Positions 36,171 to 46,694 are shown, numbered from the stretch's first letter. The stretch: 49,465 bases of DNA from an uncultured Ectothiorhodospiraceae bacterium (GCA_945787715.1 CALZJE010000061.1:1-49465); one strand, 5' to 3'. The notes: generated by a model from the sequence alone, not told the origin. A program made the numbers and translations.

Positions 36171-37228
36171 GGCCAGCCAAATTGCTTAGCAGCGAGATAA
36201 AAAACAAAGAGTAGCGCTAAAAAGTGAATCCACCACATACCTAACTCCATTGGTATATCACCATTCTTCAACCAATTTTTAGTGAGCATCAGTAAATAAA
36301 CGTAGATAATATAAGCAACTAGTGCGACAAAGAGCTTTGAAAAACGCCCCTGCCGTGGATTTGTATGACTTAGCAACACCGCCATTAACGTTAATAAAAT
36401 GCAGCTAATCGGCATTGCAAGCCGCCAGTGAATCTCGGCCTTGGCTTCATTTGAACCGCCTTCTATTAGCAAAGATGTCGATTGAGCAATAATTTTCTGA
36501 ATATTGGAAACAACCGCTTCATGCGCGATTTTTACCCCACTGCTTTCATACTCATGCAAACGGTAGCCTTCGTTATCGGGCAGCTCTTCATAACGATAAC
36601 CATTTTTTAAAACAATAAATTGAGCACCCGTCTCTTTATCCAACTCCATATAGCCACTGGGTGCAGAAAAAACATCCATCTTGTCGCCGTTTTGAAGTTG
36701 CACAAAAACATTGTGCATTGTTTTGTTGTCATCTGAAAAACTCTCTACATAAAAAACGCCATTGCCTTTTCTGATTTCGTGAAACCGTCCTGCTGCAATA
36801 AATCCAAATTCAGATTCGGACTTTGCTTGATCACGAATCAAATATTGCTGCTCTTCAGCCCATGGAGCTATCCAGAGAGAGAGGGTACCGACAATGACAG
36901 CTAGAATAAGCGACAGATAAAAAGTAGACTGCATAATGCGAGGAATGCCCAGCCCGCATGCTTCCGCAGCGGTGATTTCACTGTCTTTGTAAAGGCGACC
37001 AAAAGTTATTATTACTGAGAGATAAAGTGCAAATGGCACAATCATAACCAAATAGCTCAGCGTGAATAAACTCAACAACTGAAAAATCAGATAGGTTGGC
37101 AACTCACCTGCTGCCGCATCAGACATATAACGAACAAAATGTTTGCTCACAAAAATAAGCAACAACACTGAAAGTACTGCAAGTAGAGAATAAATTATTT
37201 CTTTAAACAGATATCGATCAATTATCAC
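36146..37228 (-). CDS. lptF: LPS export ABC transporter permease LptF
   Basis: This 360-residue protein starts with GTG and MIIDRYLFKEI, a typical LptF start. Three N-terminal TM segments, a periplasmic jellyroll domain (about 120-265) and three C-terminal TM segments (about 270-345) are seen. It diverges from pepA over 323 bp, as in most gammaproteobacteria. It is a partner of LptG in the LptB2FG complex. Confidence 0.95.
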   Translation of the reverse strand: MIIDRYLFKEIIYSLLAVLSVLLLIFVSKHFVRYMSDAAAGELPTYLIFQLLSLFTLSYLVMIVPFALYLSVIITFGRLYKDSEITAAEACGLGIPRIMQSTFYLSLILAVIVGTLSLWIAPWAEEQQYLIRDQAKSESEFGFIAAGRFHEIRKGNGVFYVESFSDDNKTMHNVFVQLQNGDKMDVFSAPSGYMELDKETGAQFIVLKNGYRYEELPDNEGYRLHEYESSGVKIAHEAVVSNIQKIIAQSTSLLIEGGSNEAKAEIHWRLAMPISCILLTLMAVLLSHTNPRQGRFSKLFVALVAYIIYVYLLMLTKNWLKNGDIPMELGMWWIHFLALLFVFYLAAKQFGWPWLSSQLF

Positions 37229-37551
37229 TGTAGAATATTACCATCAACAACACCATTGTTTTTCAAAGGGGAACTGCAGCATATTGAGCTTATCATGCGT
37301 TCATCGGCACTCACCTGCTTGAGCAAAGAAGGTCTCAACTCTTACACGCCATAAACAACAAATAAATTAATTCAACAAAAAGATCATCCCAACTACAATT
37401 GCATTATAATCGTTTTTAAACTACTCAATGTAAAAAGATCTGCTGATTGGCAATCAAGCGCTTGCACAATCGAATTCCTCTTTAGTATTTAGTTCAGATC
37501 TCTCGATTTTAGGTCCAAATCAGTACAAACATCTCTAATTCAGGAGTCAGC
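37229..37551. other. divergent promoter region between lptF and pepA
   Basis: 323 bp without a coding frame of note. It must carry both promoters. AGGAG lies just upstream of the pepA ATG. Nothing else stands out. Confidence 0.5.
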
Positions 37552-39039
37552 ATGAAATTTAGCAGTAAAATTACCAGCCCCGAAGCAGTGAAAACAGCAT
37601 GCATTATTGCCCCTATATTTGAATCGAACGCATTATCTTCGACAGCATCTCAACTAAACAACGCATCAGAAAAATATATCATCAATATCATCAAAAAAGG
37701 TGATATTGAAGGAAAAGTAGGACAAACACTTCTTCTACATAAAGTGCCAGGGATCAAAGCTGATCGCGTTTTATTGGTCGGCTGTGGTAAATCAGGTGCA
37801 ACAAGCGACAAACAATACCGCAAAGCATGTGCTTCTGCTGTTAACGCCATCAAATCCTTGAATGCCGATAACGCTGCTAGTGCTCTTCATGAAATAGATG
37901 TCGAGAAAAAAGATCTTCGCTGGAAAGCAATACAATCTGTTCAAATAATGGCCTCCGCCCTTGATCGTCGAGACATGCTAAAAAGCGAAAAAGATGATCC
38001 TATCAAATTAAATCAGATTACTCTCACAGCAATAGATAAAGATGAATCAAAAGTGATTAAGGAAGGCATTAATATAGGCGATGCACTTGCTCAAGGTGTG
38101 AGTCTGGCGAAAGAACTTAGCGACCTTCCGGGCAATATTTGCACACCCAGCTATCTTGCTGAACAAGCTAAAACACTGGGATCAGCTAACAGCAATTTGA
38201 AAGTGACCATTCTCGATGAAAAAAAAATGGAATCACTGAAAATGGGAGCCCTACTTTCAGTATCAAAAGGCAGTCGCCAACCCGCTAAATTAATTGTCAT
38301 GGAATACCATGGCGGCAAAGCTAATAAAAAACCGATTGTACTCGTTGGCAAAGGTTTAACCTTTGATGCAGGTGGCATTTCACTAAAACCATCAGCAGCA
38401 ATGGATGAAATGAAATATGACATGTGTGGCGCGGCCAGTGTTTTCGGCACGATAAAAGCCATATCCGAACTCAACCTCCCCTTAAATGTTGTCGGGATTG
38501 TCCCTAGCTCAGAGAATTTGCCCGATGGTGCAGCTAATAAACCTGGTGATATTGTCACCAGCATGGCCGGTCTTACCATTGAAATCCTCAATACCGATGC
38601 TGAGGGACGTTTGATTTTATGTGATGCATTAACATACAGCGAACGCTTCAAACCAGATACCGTTATCGATATCGCAACGTTGACTGGCGCATGTGTTATT
38701 GCACTTGGCCAACATGCCAGTGGCCTATTTAGTAATCAGGATGAATTAGCAAAAGATATTCTCGCCGCTGGCGAAGAGTCTGGCGATCGCTGCTGGCAAA
38801 TGCCACTATGGGATGATTATAACGAGCAAATTAAAAGTAACTTTGCTGACCTCGCTAATGTGGGTGGACGCGAAGCCGGGTCAATCACCGCAGCCTGCTT
38901 CCTCTCAAAATTCACCAAAAATCTAAACTGGGCACATGTCGATATTGCAGGCAGCGCCTGGCAAGGTGGCGGAGACAAAGGAGCAACCGGTCGCCCTGTT
39001 CAAATGCTAGTTCAATACCTAATCAATCGTTGCCAATAA
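37552..39039 (+). CDS. pepA: leucyl aminopeptidase PepA
   Basis: This 495-residue protein is of M17 family length. The metal-binding and catalytic signatures are in place: VGKGLTFDAGGISLKPS, DMCGAASVFG and NTDAEGRLILCDAL. It cleaves N-terminal residues in the cytoplasm, and in some species also binds DNA. It heads the pepA-holC-acidic protein-valS run and has a ribosome site AGGAG. Confidence 0.97.
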   Translation: MKFSSKITSPEAVKTACIIAPIFESNALSSTASQLNNASEKYIINIIKKGDIEGKVGQTLLLHKVPGIKADRVLLVGCGKSGATSDKQYRKACASAVNAIKSLNADNAASALHEIDVEKKDLRWKAIQSVQIMASALDRRDMLKSEKDDPIKLNQITLTAIDKDESKVIKEGINIGDALAQGVSLAKELSDLPGNICTPSYLAEQAKTLGSANSNLKVTILDEKKMESLKMGALLSVSKGSRQPAKLIVMEYHGGKANKKPIVLVGKGLTFDAGGISLKPSAAMDEMKYDMCGAASVFGTIKAISELNLPLNVVGIVPSSENLPDGAANKPGDIVTSMAGLTIEILNTDAEGRLILCDALTYSERFKPDTVIDIATLTGACVIALGQHASGLFSNQDELAKDILAAGEESGDRCWQMPLWDDYNEQIKSNFADLANVGGREAGSITAACFLSKFTKNLNWAHVDIAGSAWQGGGDKGATGRPVQMLVQYLINRCQ

Positions 39040-39341
39040 ATAGCAAATATCGTCATCGTTTTCACACAGCTCACTGTTGTGTGAAAACTTGTTAATGACA
39101 CTATTTGATTTATCGCTCAACAGGATTACAATTAAGCGTTAAAATACCCTAATTATTTAGGATGAAATAGGTGGAATTGCCAAACAGGTAATCCAGACTG
39201 CTTTTCAAAAAATCAAACCCGACAAATATAGTTGACAAGTTTTTGCAAAATCAACGTATGTAGCAGTAATCATAATAGCGCAACCTTTTTCCAGGGCACA
39301 ATACTTGCTGCCTCCCTTTTACTTGACCGAACTTTGACACA
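39040..39341. other. pepA-holC gap with one hairpin
   Basis: About 300 bp. At 39058-39088 GTTTTCACAC pairs with GTGTGAAAAC (perfect 10-bp arms, 11-nt loop) 19 bp after pepA. The T run behind it is weak (CTTGTT), so it is a possible terminator or RNA-stability hairpin. No gene is seen. Confidence 0.4.
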
Positions 39342-39773
39342 ATGACGCAAGTTGATTTTTATGTACTACAAAATACTCAAACTGCCAACGCAGAACAATT
39401 TAGCTGCTTGTTAGCAGAAAAGGCGTTTAAAAAAGGACACACCATTCACATCCAGACAAACGATGCACAACAAACCGAACGTATGGATAAATTGATGTGG
39501 ACATATAACGAATTGAGCTTTCTCCCACACGTAATCATGGGTGACGTGTTGCAAGAGGATACGCCCATACACATTAGTCACGACAGTGAAAACGCTTCGA
39601 TTACCGATGTGTTAATTAACTTGAGATCCGAGGTACCTATGTTTTATGAGCAGTTTAACCGCGTCGCAGAAATTGTCTCCGCTGACCCTCAGCAGCGACA
39701 ACTTGCAAGACAGCGTTACCGCCACTATAAAACTCAAGGCCTTGAAGTCACCTCGCACGAAGTAAACAGGTAA
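39342..39773 (+). CDS. holC: DNA polymerase III chi subunit
   Basis: This 143-residue protein has the HolC fold: VDFYVLQNT start, ACLLAEKA-like helix, then MDKLMWTYNELSFLPH and ISHDSE. It links the clamp loader to single-strand binding protein at the replication fork. It is followed 5 bp later by the acidic protein gene and then valS, the arrangement found in Pseudomonas and related genera. Confidence 0.93.
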   Translation: MTQVDFYVLQNTQTANAEQFSCLLAEKAFKKGHTIHIQTNDAQQTERMDKLMWTYNELSFLPHVIMGDVLQEDTPIHISHDSENASITDVLINLRSEVPMFYEQFNRVAEIVSADPQQRQLARQRYRHYKTQGLEVTSHEVNR

Positions 39774-39778
39774 GCAAC

Positions 39779-41374
39779 ATGCCCAAAAGTGCTCACTCCT
39801 CAATGCAACCACCCAACGAATCGGATTTTAACGATAGTCATCCAGCCGAAGAAGCAAGCAACCCATCACTTGGCGATCTCTCTGCTGTTGAATCCGAAAT
39901 TCTCACTTTGTCAGCATCATCTTTACAGATTGGTAATGTCAGCAATATCGAAGATGATGAAGAAGAACACAATGATGTGTTAGGCGATATCACTCTGCTT
40001 GAAGAAGCGTTTGCCGAACTTGAAGACGGCAGCAAATCAACACCAAGCAATGATGCAGAAATACCTGTTCTTAGTGAAGCCGTAGAGCAGCCTACCAGCT
40101 TATCCGTGTCGCAAATGGAAAAGGCGGAAGAAAATTTATCGGGAAGCATCCCGATCCTCGATCAACCAGCCACCGCTTATGAAGAGATGATGCGCTCTAC
40201 TGAAGATAGTGAAGCCATCATTCCAGAATCCGATAACGCTGATGAAGATGCTCTTCAATCGACGATCGATGAAGCGGCATCCACTCCTGTTTCAAAATTT
40301 GTTTCTATTGGTACTGATCCCTCAGGATCAGCCATGTCAGAACCGTTAGGTTTGGACGAAGATGGTCTATCAAATCTATCAATAGAAGATATTAGCGAAA
40401 AACTTAACGAATTAAGTGATGAGGAAATAGCAAGCTCACTCGCCAGTCAGCTTGACAGCAGTGAGATGCTGCAATCTATTGAGTCTGAGTCAAAACAAGA
40501 GTCCTCCCCGTTATCACAACCCGCAGAACTAGACACCATAGATAGCGTAATAGACTCAGCAATTATCAAACAGCAATCTGCTTTGGCATCAGAAGACGCA
40601 GAACTCAAGAGCCAACTCGCACAACTCGCTACTGAAATGCCCTCTCTAACTGATGAAGATTTGAGCATGGCCTACGAGCAATCGCTCAGTCGATTTGTAG
40701 AAGACCTGGAAAGCGAAGAGCCTAACCTTGATGAGCTAGATATCGACAGCGAAAACAGCGCACCAGATTTGATGGATAGCAAATTCGCTGATTCAGAAGC
40801 GAACTCAATTGATGCGAAAATAGCGCATGCAACAGGAAACAGTAGCTTTGACATTAATGAAATCCCGCTAAACCCACTTAGCGAATCTGAATCACCAAGC
40901 TATCAACCATCTGAACTCCCAAGCGAAGATTCAGTATCATCTTTCGCTGAAGACCTGGTAATAACAGAAATTCCAGAACTGGATAGTGAAGCGGACCTAG
41001 ACTATTCTGAATTGCTCGCATCCGAGCTGGAATTGGACGAATCATCAACTCATGCAGAACACTCTGTGGCAATCACCAGTGAAATCGGCGAAAAAGCGAA
41101 TTTCAGTCTAAACATCCCATTTGAGCTACATAATCAGCTCTCGCAAAAAATTGATGGCTTGGTGATTGAAGCAACAACCTCATTAACAAATGAACTCCAT
41201 ATTCAGCTAGCTGATCGCATGGAGACCCTACTGAACAACTCTGTTGAATTTGTTTTGCCCCGTCTTATTGACCAAATGGCTAGCGAACTTCGGAACGAAG
41301 TTAAAAATCAGGTTAAAACACAGCTCCCCAACATCATTAATGATGTTCTTGGTAAAACCCGCCTTCACAAATAA
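39779..41374 (+). CDS. large acidic protein between holC and valS
   Basis: This 531-residue protein is very rich in Glu, Asp and Ser over residues 1-430, probably mostly disordered, with many short hydrophobic patches in acidic surroundings. The last ~85 residues (from about 445) are different: an amphipathic helical segment (PFELHNQLSQKIDGLVIEAT; HIQLADRMETLLNNSVEFVL; VKTQLPNIINDVLGKTRL) that may bind a partner or form a coiled coil. There is no signal peptide or TM. It starts 5 bp after holC, so co-expression with the polymerase chi subunit is likely. Function unknown; similar genes sit at the same place in other gammaproteobacteria. Confidence 0.75.
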   Translation: MPKSAHSSMQPPNESDFNDSHPAEEASNPSLGDLSAVESEILTLSASSLQIGNVSNIEDDEEEHNDVLGDITLLEEAFAELEDGSKSTPSNDAEIPVLSEAVEQPTSLSVSQMEKAEENLSGSIPILDQPATAYEEMMRSTEDSEAIIPESDNADEDALQSTIDEAASTPVSKFVSIGTDPSGSAMSEPLGLDEDGLSNLSIEDISEKLNELSDEEIASSLASQLDSSEMLQSIESESKQESSPLSQPAELDTIDSVIDSAIIKQQSALASEDAELKSQLAQLATEMPSLTDEDLSMAYEQSLSRFVEDLESEEPNLDELDIDSENSAPDLMDSKFADSEANSIDAKIAHATGNSSFDINEIPLNPLSESESPSYQPSELPSEDSVSSFAEDLVITEIPELDSEADLDYSELLASELELDESSTHAEHSVAITSEIGEKANFSLNIPFELHNQLSQKIDGLVIEATTSLTNELHIQLADRMETLLNNSVEFVLPRLIDQMASELRNEVKNQVKTQLPNIINDVLGKTRLHK

Positions 41375-41524
41375 CTTCCTACGTATATTTTTTAACCAAA
41401 GCTGAGTAGATAACGCTGCTCTGGAGCTATTCATTTTCTGTGTGGAATAATAACTCTCCTTTCATTGCGTGTTATTATAGGATTATTTATTATTTCGTTA
41501 TCACAAAATACAAGTAAAAATATC

Positions 41525-44335
41525 ATGGAAAAAACATACAATCCTCACGCTATCGAACAACGCTGGTACGAAATCTGGGAATCGGAAAATTATTTTGCGC
41601 CTTCAGGCGATGGAGACCCCTACTGTATCATGATCCCACCACCCAATGTGACAGGTAGTCTACACATGGGTCATGCGTTTCAAGATACGATAATGGATTG
41701 CCTGATCCGCTACAACCGCATGAAAGGCAATAACACTTTATGGCAAGCCGGAAGTGACCACGCGGGAATTGCGACTCAAATGGTCGTCGAACGCCAATTG
41801 AATGCAGAAGATAAAACCCGCCATGATTTAGGCCGTGAAGATTTCATCAAGCGCGTCTGGGATTGGAAAGAAGAATCCGGTGGCAACATCACGCGCCAGC
41901 TACGTCGCATAGGCTCATCACTGGATTGGTCTCGCGAACGTTTTACTATGGATGAAGGCCTATCCGACGCCGTGAAAGAAGTGTTTGTCCGCTTGCATGA
42001 AGAAGGCTTAATTTATCGCGGCAAACGACTTGTTAACTGGGACCCCGTTCTTCACACCGCCGTTTCTGACCTTGAAGTTATTTCAGAGGAAGAGAACGGC
42101 TACATGTGGCATATGCGCTATCCACTTGCTGATGGAACAGGACACATCGTTGTTGCGACTACACGCCCTGAAACCATGCTGGGCGATGCAGCCGTTGCTG
42201 TCCATCCCGGTGATGATCGCTATAAACATCTCATCGGCCAGCAAGTTATCCTTCCACTTGCTAATCGAAAAATCCCGATTGTAGCAGATGATTATGTTGA
42301 CCCTGAATTCGGAACAGGGATTGTTAAAATTACCCCAGCACACGACTTTAATGATTACGATGTGTGGACTCGCCATCGCGACACCTCACCCCTGCAAGCA
42401 TTACCGAATAATGGCTTAATAAATATTTTTACCCTTAGTGCAGCGATTATCGGAAAAGATGACCCACACAGTAATCTTATCCCTGAAGAGTTCCAAGGCC
42501 TAGATCGCACAGAAGCACGTAAACTGGTGATTGAAGAATTAGGCACACAGGACCTGCTGGAAAAAACAGACGACCACAAACTGATGGTACCGCGTGGCGA
42601 TCGCTCGGGTACGATCATCGAACCGCTTCTAACCGACCAATGGTATGTCAAGGTTGGCCCATTAGCAGAACCTGCGATTAAAGCGGTTGAAACAGGCGAT
42701 ATAAAATTCGTTCCAAACAACTGGAAAAACACCTACTACGACTGGATGAACAACATTGAAGACTGGTGTATCTCACGCCAAATCTGGTGGGGTCATCGTA
42801 TTCCTGCATGGTACGATGAAGAAGGCGATGTTTATGTAGGTCGTAGCGAACAAGAAGTTCGTGAAAAACATAACCTCCCACAGAGTACAAAACTTTCTCA
42901 GGATGAAGACGTTCTCGACACTTGGTTTTCTTCAGCACTTTGGCCCTTCTCCACACTAGGCTGGCCAGAGAACACTGATGCTGTTAAAACATTTTATCCA
43001 ACCAGTGTTTTAGTCACCGGCTTCGATATCATTTTCTTCTGGGTTGCCCGTATGATCATGATGGGTCTTAAATTCACGGGCGAAGTCCCTTTCAAAGAGA
43101 TTTACATCCACGGCTTAGTGCGAGATTCACACGGCCAAAAAATGTCGAAATCAAAAGGCAACGTTCTCGACCCTATCGATTTGATCGATGGAATTGATCT
43201 TGAAGACCTCGTTAAAAAACGCACCAGCGGCATGATGCAACCAAAAATGGCTGCAAAAATTGAAAAGTCGACGCGTCAAGAGTTTGCAGATGGAATCCCT
43301 GCCTTTGGTACCGATGCGATTCGCTTTACTTTCGCTTCGCTCGCATCAACCGGTCGCGACATTAGTTTCGATCTGCAGCGTGTAGAAGGAAATCGAAACT
43401 TCTGTAACAAAATCTGGAATGCTGCACGTTATGTTCTCATGAACACCGAAGGACAAGACTGCGGCCAAAAAGGCGGCAGCATTGAATTAAGCCTTGCTGA
43501 TCGCTGGATTATCTCTCGCATGCAACAAACCGAAACACAAGTTAATCAATACATTTCACAATACCGTTTCGACCACGCTGCACAAGCAATCTATGAATTC
43601 ACGTGGAACGAATACTGCGACTGGTATCTGGAACTCTCCAAACCTGTCATGCAAAATGAAGAGAGCAGCGAAGCTGCATTGCGCGGAACACGCCAAACGT
43701 TAGTGCAAGTGTTAGAAACATTGTTACGTTTAGCTCATCCGATCATGCCATATATCACTGAAGAGATCTGGCAACGCGTTGCAAAACTCGCAGGTGTTGA
43801 CGGTGATACCATCATGCAACAACGCTTCCCTGAAGCAGATGGATCAAAAGTTGATGAAACCGCCGTTACTGAAATGGAATGGGTAAAAGAGTTTATCCTC
43901 GGTGTGCGTAAAATCCGCAGTGGCATGGACATCTCCCCCGGCAAACCCTTACCTGTTCTTTTACAAAACGCATCAGCACAAGATCAAGCATTCCTGAGAA
44001 ACAATCAGATCTTCCTCACTCGCCTAGCGAAACTGGAAAGCATCGAAGTTGTTGGGGATGATGCGCCAGAATCTGCAACGTCACTAGTCGGCAACATGAA
44101 AGTATTAATCCCCCTTGCTGGTTTGATTGATAAAGATGCTGAAATCGCACGACTCAACAAGGAGATTGAAAAACTAGATAAATTATTGAAAGCTGTTGAG
44201 AGTAAACTCTCCAACAAAAACTTTGTTGATCGCGCACCTGAGGTTGTTGTTATAAAAGAGAAAGAGAAAGCGGAAGAGATACAAAGTTCTGTTAAAAATC
44301 TTCAGGAGCAATTAGCTCAGATTGAGGCGATGTAA
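41525..44335 (+). CDS. valS: valyl-tRNA synthetase
   Basis: This 936-residue class-I synthetase starts at ATG 41525. An upstream GTG/TTG frame to 41465 is rejected because it lacks family homology. The HIGH motif is in [15 protein letters not shown], the KMSKS motif in [11 protein letters not shown], the editing domain contains [10 protein letters not shown], and the C-terminal coiled coil reads [18 protein letters not shown]. It charges tRNA-Val in the cytoplasm. It closes the pepA operon and has a strong terminator. Confidence 0.98.
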   Translation: MEKTYNPHAIEQRWYEIWESENYFAPSGDGDPYCIMIPPPNVTGSLHMGHAFQDTIMDCLIRYNRMKGNNTLWQAGSDHAGIATQMVVERQLNAEDKTRHDLGREDFIKRVWDWKEESGGNITRQLRRIGSSLDWSRERFTMDEGLSDAVKEVFVRLHEEGLIYRGKRLVNWDPVLHTAVSDLEVISEEENGYMWHMRYPLADGTGHIVVATTRPETMLGDAAVAVHPGDDRYKHLIGQQVILPLANRKIPIVADDYVDPEFGTGIVKITPAHDFNDYDVWTRHRDTSPLQALPNNGLINIFTLSAAIIGKDDPHSNLIPEEFQGLDRTEARKLVIEELGTQDLLEKTDDHKLMVPRGDRSGTIIEPLLTDQWYVKVGPLAEPAIKAVETGDIKFVPNNWKNTYYDWMNNIEDWCISRQIWWGHRIPAWYDEEGDVYVGRSEQEVREKHNLPQSTKLSQDEDVLDTWFSSALWPFSTLGWPENTDAVKTFYPTSVLVTGFDIIFFWVARMIMMGLKFTGEVPFKEIYIHGLVRDSHGQKMSKSKGNVLDPIDLIDGIDLEDLVKKRTSGMMQPKMAAKIEKSTRQEFADGIPAFGTDAIRFTFASLASTGRDISFDLQRVEGNRNFCNKIWNAARYVLMNTEGQDCGQKGGSIELSLADRWIISRMQQTETQVNQYISQYRFDHAAQAIYEFTWNEYCDWYLELSKPVMQNEESSEAALRGTRQTLVQVLETLLRLAHPIMPYITEEIWQRVAKLAGVDGDTIMQQRFPEADGSKVDETAVTEMEWVKEFILGVRKIRSGMDISPGKPLPVLLQNASAQDQAFLRNNQIFLTRLAKLESIEVVGDDAPESATSLVGNMKVLIPLAGLIDKDAEIARLNKEIEKLDKLLKAVESKLSNKNFVDRAPEVVVIKEKEKAEEIQSSVKNLQEQLAQIEAM

Positions 44336-44350
44336 ATTTTTTGTTTTAGT

Positions 44351-44387
44351 AAAAAAGCCCTACGAATTACGTAGGGCTTTTTTTTCA
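44351..44387 (+). terminator. rho-independent terminator of valS
   Basis: AAAAAAGCCCTACG and CGTAGGGCTTTTTT with loop AATTA, followed by a T run, 16 bp past the valS stop. It marks the left limit of the cassette region. Confidence 0.9.
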
Positions 44388-44794
44388 TGTCAATCTTTTA
44401 AATTTTTAACACCCTACCCTTCACAATATTCTTTCATCCCGCACTAAAGTAAGAAACATTGTCTACATTTTCGTCATGAAATTTCCTAATATCAATTCAT
44501 CGAAAATAAATTGCTGATAGACGACAGCTTTTCCTAGATTATTACGAAAGTTTTTCGTATTTCACTCCTCAAAAACCATTAGATGGGTTATCCTTAATTC
44601 AGAGATGACATAATCTAATTGTTAACTAAATGAAAAGAGTGGGAAAAATAGATTTAAAACTTTCAAACCGGCAACTGTTTAATGTTTGTGCGCGCGGCAT
44701 ATACGAAAACATGACGTGTTTTATCACGAAAATATACTGATTGATTATTAAGCACAATTCGGAGAATTACGAAAGTTTTTCGTCTACTTGGCTG
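44388..44794 (+). promoter_or_regulatory. attI-like leader of the cassette array, with two 18-bp repeats
   Basis: About 400 bp without a gene. ATTACGAAAGTTTTTCGT occurs twice, at 44541-44558 and 44766-44783; its core ACGAAA-GTT-TTTCGT is itself an inverted repeat. The second copy ends 10 bp before the first core site (GTTAGAA, 44794-44800). Further ACGAAAA copies lie near 44703 and 44727, with an inverted repeat AAAACA/TGTTTT at 44706-44722. ATGACG (44711) and TATACT (44733) could be a promoter reading into the array. No integrase gene or remnant is recognised here. Confidence 0.5.
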
Positions 44795-44828
44795 TTAGAA
44801 GACATTTGAAATAACACATATAATATAA

Positions 44829-45821
44829 ATGAAACACGAACAGGAAGTTATACAAGCAGTTAAAGAGTTTGCGTATTCAGTCAATTCTGGAAGTAAAGTA
44901 ATTGCGGATATGTCTACGTTAATTAAGGCGACTTCGCGTTTACCACTCACCAATTTGGATGTTTGGGAAAGGCTCATTCGTTGGGAATTTCAAAAAGAAC
45001 TAAGCAATTCGACACCTGCTAGATGGAAAATATGGAAACAACCTACACCATTCTTAACTTGGATAGATTTATGTAGTGGTGATGGATATAAACGTGAAAA
45101 GACTATTCGTACACTATCCGGCGGTGCTCCTAATAGCTTTTTCTTTGCTTTAGCGGTTCGGAGACTTAATGACTGGGTTCCTCAAGTCCGAGAAGCCGCA
45201 CGCGAAAAACTCCTGTTAATTGCAAAAGAAACCGACCCTGAAAAAGTGGCAGAGGCATTATGTATCACTTTTCCCCACTGGAATTCCTGGGGACGAATGG
45301 AAGATAGCGACAAACAAATACTGCTCAAAATCGCATCACTAGAGAATATAGCTAATTCAATTAAGTTCAGAATTCTTACGGCCACAGCAGGACCAATGAC
45401 ATCGATATTTTCGCAAATAGGACGTGTTGAGGTCGTCGATCAATTCTTAGAAGAAATTTCGACACGTGCTATACAGCCATCAGTTAGAGCGAAGGCATAT
45501 AGATCATTACTAGAAGGTAAAATGGTGTGGTTTGAGGGAAGAAAATGGGAATGGACTGATATACAATATTGTCAAGGTAGGCTTAAGCCAATCATATCCG
45601 AGCGCCCCTTATCTATTGAAAGCCCCTTTTTAGATACTCTAAAACGTGCTGCAATGGATAGTTCCCCGATAGTAAGGAGGGTTGCTGGTGAATTACTCAT
45701 ACGAAAGCTGGATATAGTAGGAACAGAGGCTGAACTATTGGCCAAAAAACTAGCATCTGACTTATCACCATCGGTATCAGAACGAGGGAAATTTGTTCTA
45801 AAAAAACTGGGGATCAAATAA
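44829..45821 (+). CDS. HEAT/ARM-repeat-like protein (cassette 1)
   Basis: This 330-residue all-helical protein has no signal peptide or TM. The helical hairpin repeats resemble HEAT/ARM, for example RRLNDWVPQVREAAREKLLLIA, AAMDSSPIVRRVAGELLIRKL and KLASDLSPSVSERGKFVLKK. An aromatic segment (WERLIRWEFQ; RWKIWKQPTPFLTWIDLCSG) precedes them. It is a likely protein-binding scaffold. It fills cassette 1 and starts 35 bp after the first core site. HEAT-like cassette genes are common in arrays, some with defence roles, but that is not shown here. Confidence 0.75.
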   Translation: MKHEQEVIQAVKEFAYSVNSGSKVIADMSTLIKATSRLPLTNLDVWERLIRWEFQKELSNSTPARWKIWKQPTPFLTWIDLCSGDGYKREKTIRTLSGGAPNSFFFALAVRRLNDWVPQVREAAREKLLLIAKETDPEKVAEALCITFPHWNSWGRMEDSDKQILLKIASLENIANSIKFRILTATAGPMTSIFSQIGRVEVVDQFLEEISTRAIQPSVRAKAYRSLLEGKMVWFEGRKWEWTDIQYCQGRLKPIISERPLSIESPFLDTLKRAAMDSSPIVRRVAGELLIRKLDIVGTEAELLAKKLASDLSPSVSERGKFVLKKLGIK

Positions 45822-45838
45822 AAATCTAGAAACATGTC

Positions 45839-45950
45839 TTCTAACAAAACCATCAATGGGATTTTTGTAAGCGCTGGCCATTTTGTGGCGCTAACGCTTA
45901 TGCCACAAAATAGCCATCACTCACAAAAACCCCTTATGGTGGCGTTATGT
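45839..45950 (+). repeat. attC site 1
   Basis: R'' TTCTAAC at 45839 and R' GTTATGT at 45944. ATGTCTTCTAAC is complementary to the cassette start GTTAGAAGACAT (12 bp). The inner arms are GCCATTTTGTGGC and GCCACAAAATAGC. Confidence 0.85.
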
Positions 45951-45988
45951 GAAATTTTTTTCCAAAATCACAGAGAGATAAAAGTCAA

Positions 45989-46284
45989 ATGAACACGAGT
46001 ATTACAAAATTCAAGAAGCAGTCAATTCAGTATTAGAAGACTTTGGATTCTCAATAAATACTGAGGAAAATAGCTTTGATGATTACGGTTCAACTAAAAC
46101 TTTATTCGAGTCTAAAGACAATCGCTTTATCTTTGGCTGGAACGGAAAGGAAGGATTTAGCTACGCGATAATTTGGAAAAATGCAAGCTGGAAAACACTT
46201 AGAACTAGCGTAATTGAGTCCAACGAGGCTGACTTCTTGAAATCAATTGAATTACTAATATCTGAAATCAAAGAGAATCTTTAG
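45989..46284 (+). pseudogene. small cassette gene with a frameshift at its second codon (cassette 2)
   Basis: A continuous frame from 45991 to the TAG at 46282-46284 codes for about 97 residues (EHEYYKIQEAVNSVLEDFGF, later FIFGWNGKEGFSYAIIWKNA and ADFLKSIELLISEIKENL) but has no start codon; a stop lies 12 bp upstream. An ATG at 45989 is in another frame and soon ends. One missing A in ATGAACACGAG would give MKHEYYKIQEAV, which resembles the start of the cassette-1 protein (MKHEQEVIQAV). So it is a broken gene or a one-base sequence error. Function unknown. Confidence 0.6.
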
Positions 46285-46396
46285 AGGTAAAAATTGGATA
46301 ATATGCATACTCTACTCTGAAAGAATGAAAACTAATTGGCAAACAAAGAGCTAATTATATAGACTAAGAATATATATTAATAAGTGGATTTATATA

Positions 46397-46579
46397 TTGA
46401 ACACCAATAGAAGTAAAACTTTCATAATATTAGGTAGCATACTACTCCTTATTGGATTCTATTTAGTGTATCAAAAAGACACTTTAATTTTACCATCTTA
46501 CGTTCGCTATGGTTTTAATTTGTTTGGGTTTGGTTTTTTAATGGTTGGTTTAGAGGAAATGGTGAGAAAACCTAAATAG
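46397..46579 (+). CDS. 60-residue membrane protein (cassette 2)
   Basis: It starts with TTG and has no strong ribosome site. Two TM helices (TFIILGSILLLIGFYLVY and RYGFNLFGFGFLMVGLEEMV) with a short loop and a basic end (RKPK). It is the second gene in the cassette, 112 bp after the frameshifted gene and 12 bp before attC 2. Function unknown. Confidence 0.55.
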   Translation: MNTNRSKTFIILGSILLLIGFYLVYQKDTLILPSYVRYGFNLFGFGFLMVGLEEMVRKPK

Positions 46580-46591
46580 CAATGTAACTTC

Positions 46592-46694
46592 ACATAACAA
46601 TACCTTCAATGTGACCTTTTTAAGCGCTGCCGTTTTGTGCTTAAATAGCACAAAACAACAACGCTTAAAAATGCACCTTAAGGCGGCGTATCGT
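46592..46694 (+). repeat. attC site 2 with decayed R' core
   Basis: R'' ACATAAC at 46592 is complementary to the start of cassette 2 (10 bp). The arms are almost identical to attC site 5. The R' core is GTATCGT (46688-46694) instead of GTTRRRY, so the crossover point is damaged. Confidence 0.8.

Noticed and set aside
36146-36175. Frameshift at the start of lptG, because the usual DRY motif is missing
   Set aside because: The GTG start gives a slightly worn but collinear N-terminus, with normal overlap with lptF; no frame change is needed.
41465-41524. N-terminal extension of valS
   Set aside because: The ATG at 41525 matches the usual ValS start; the extra 20 residues look like translated leader.
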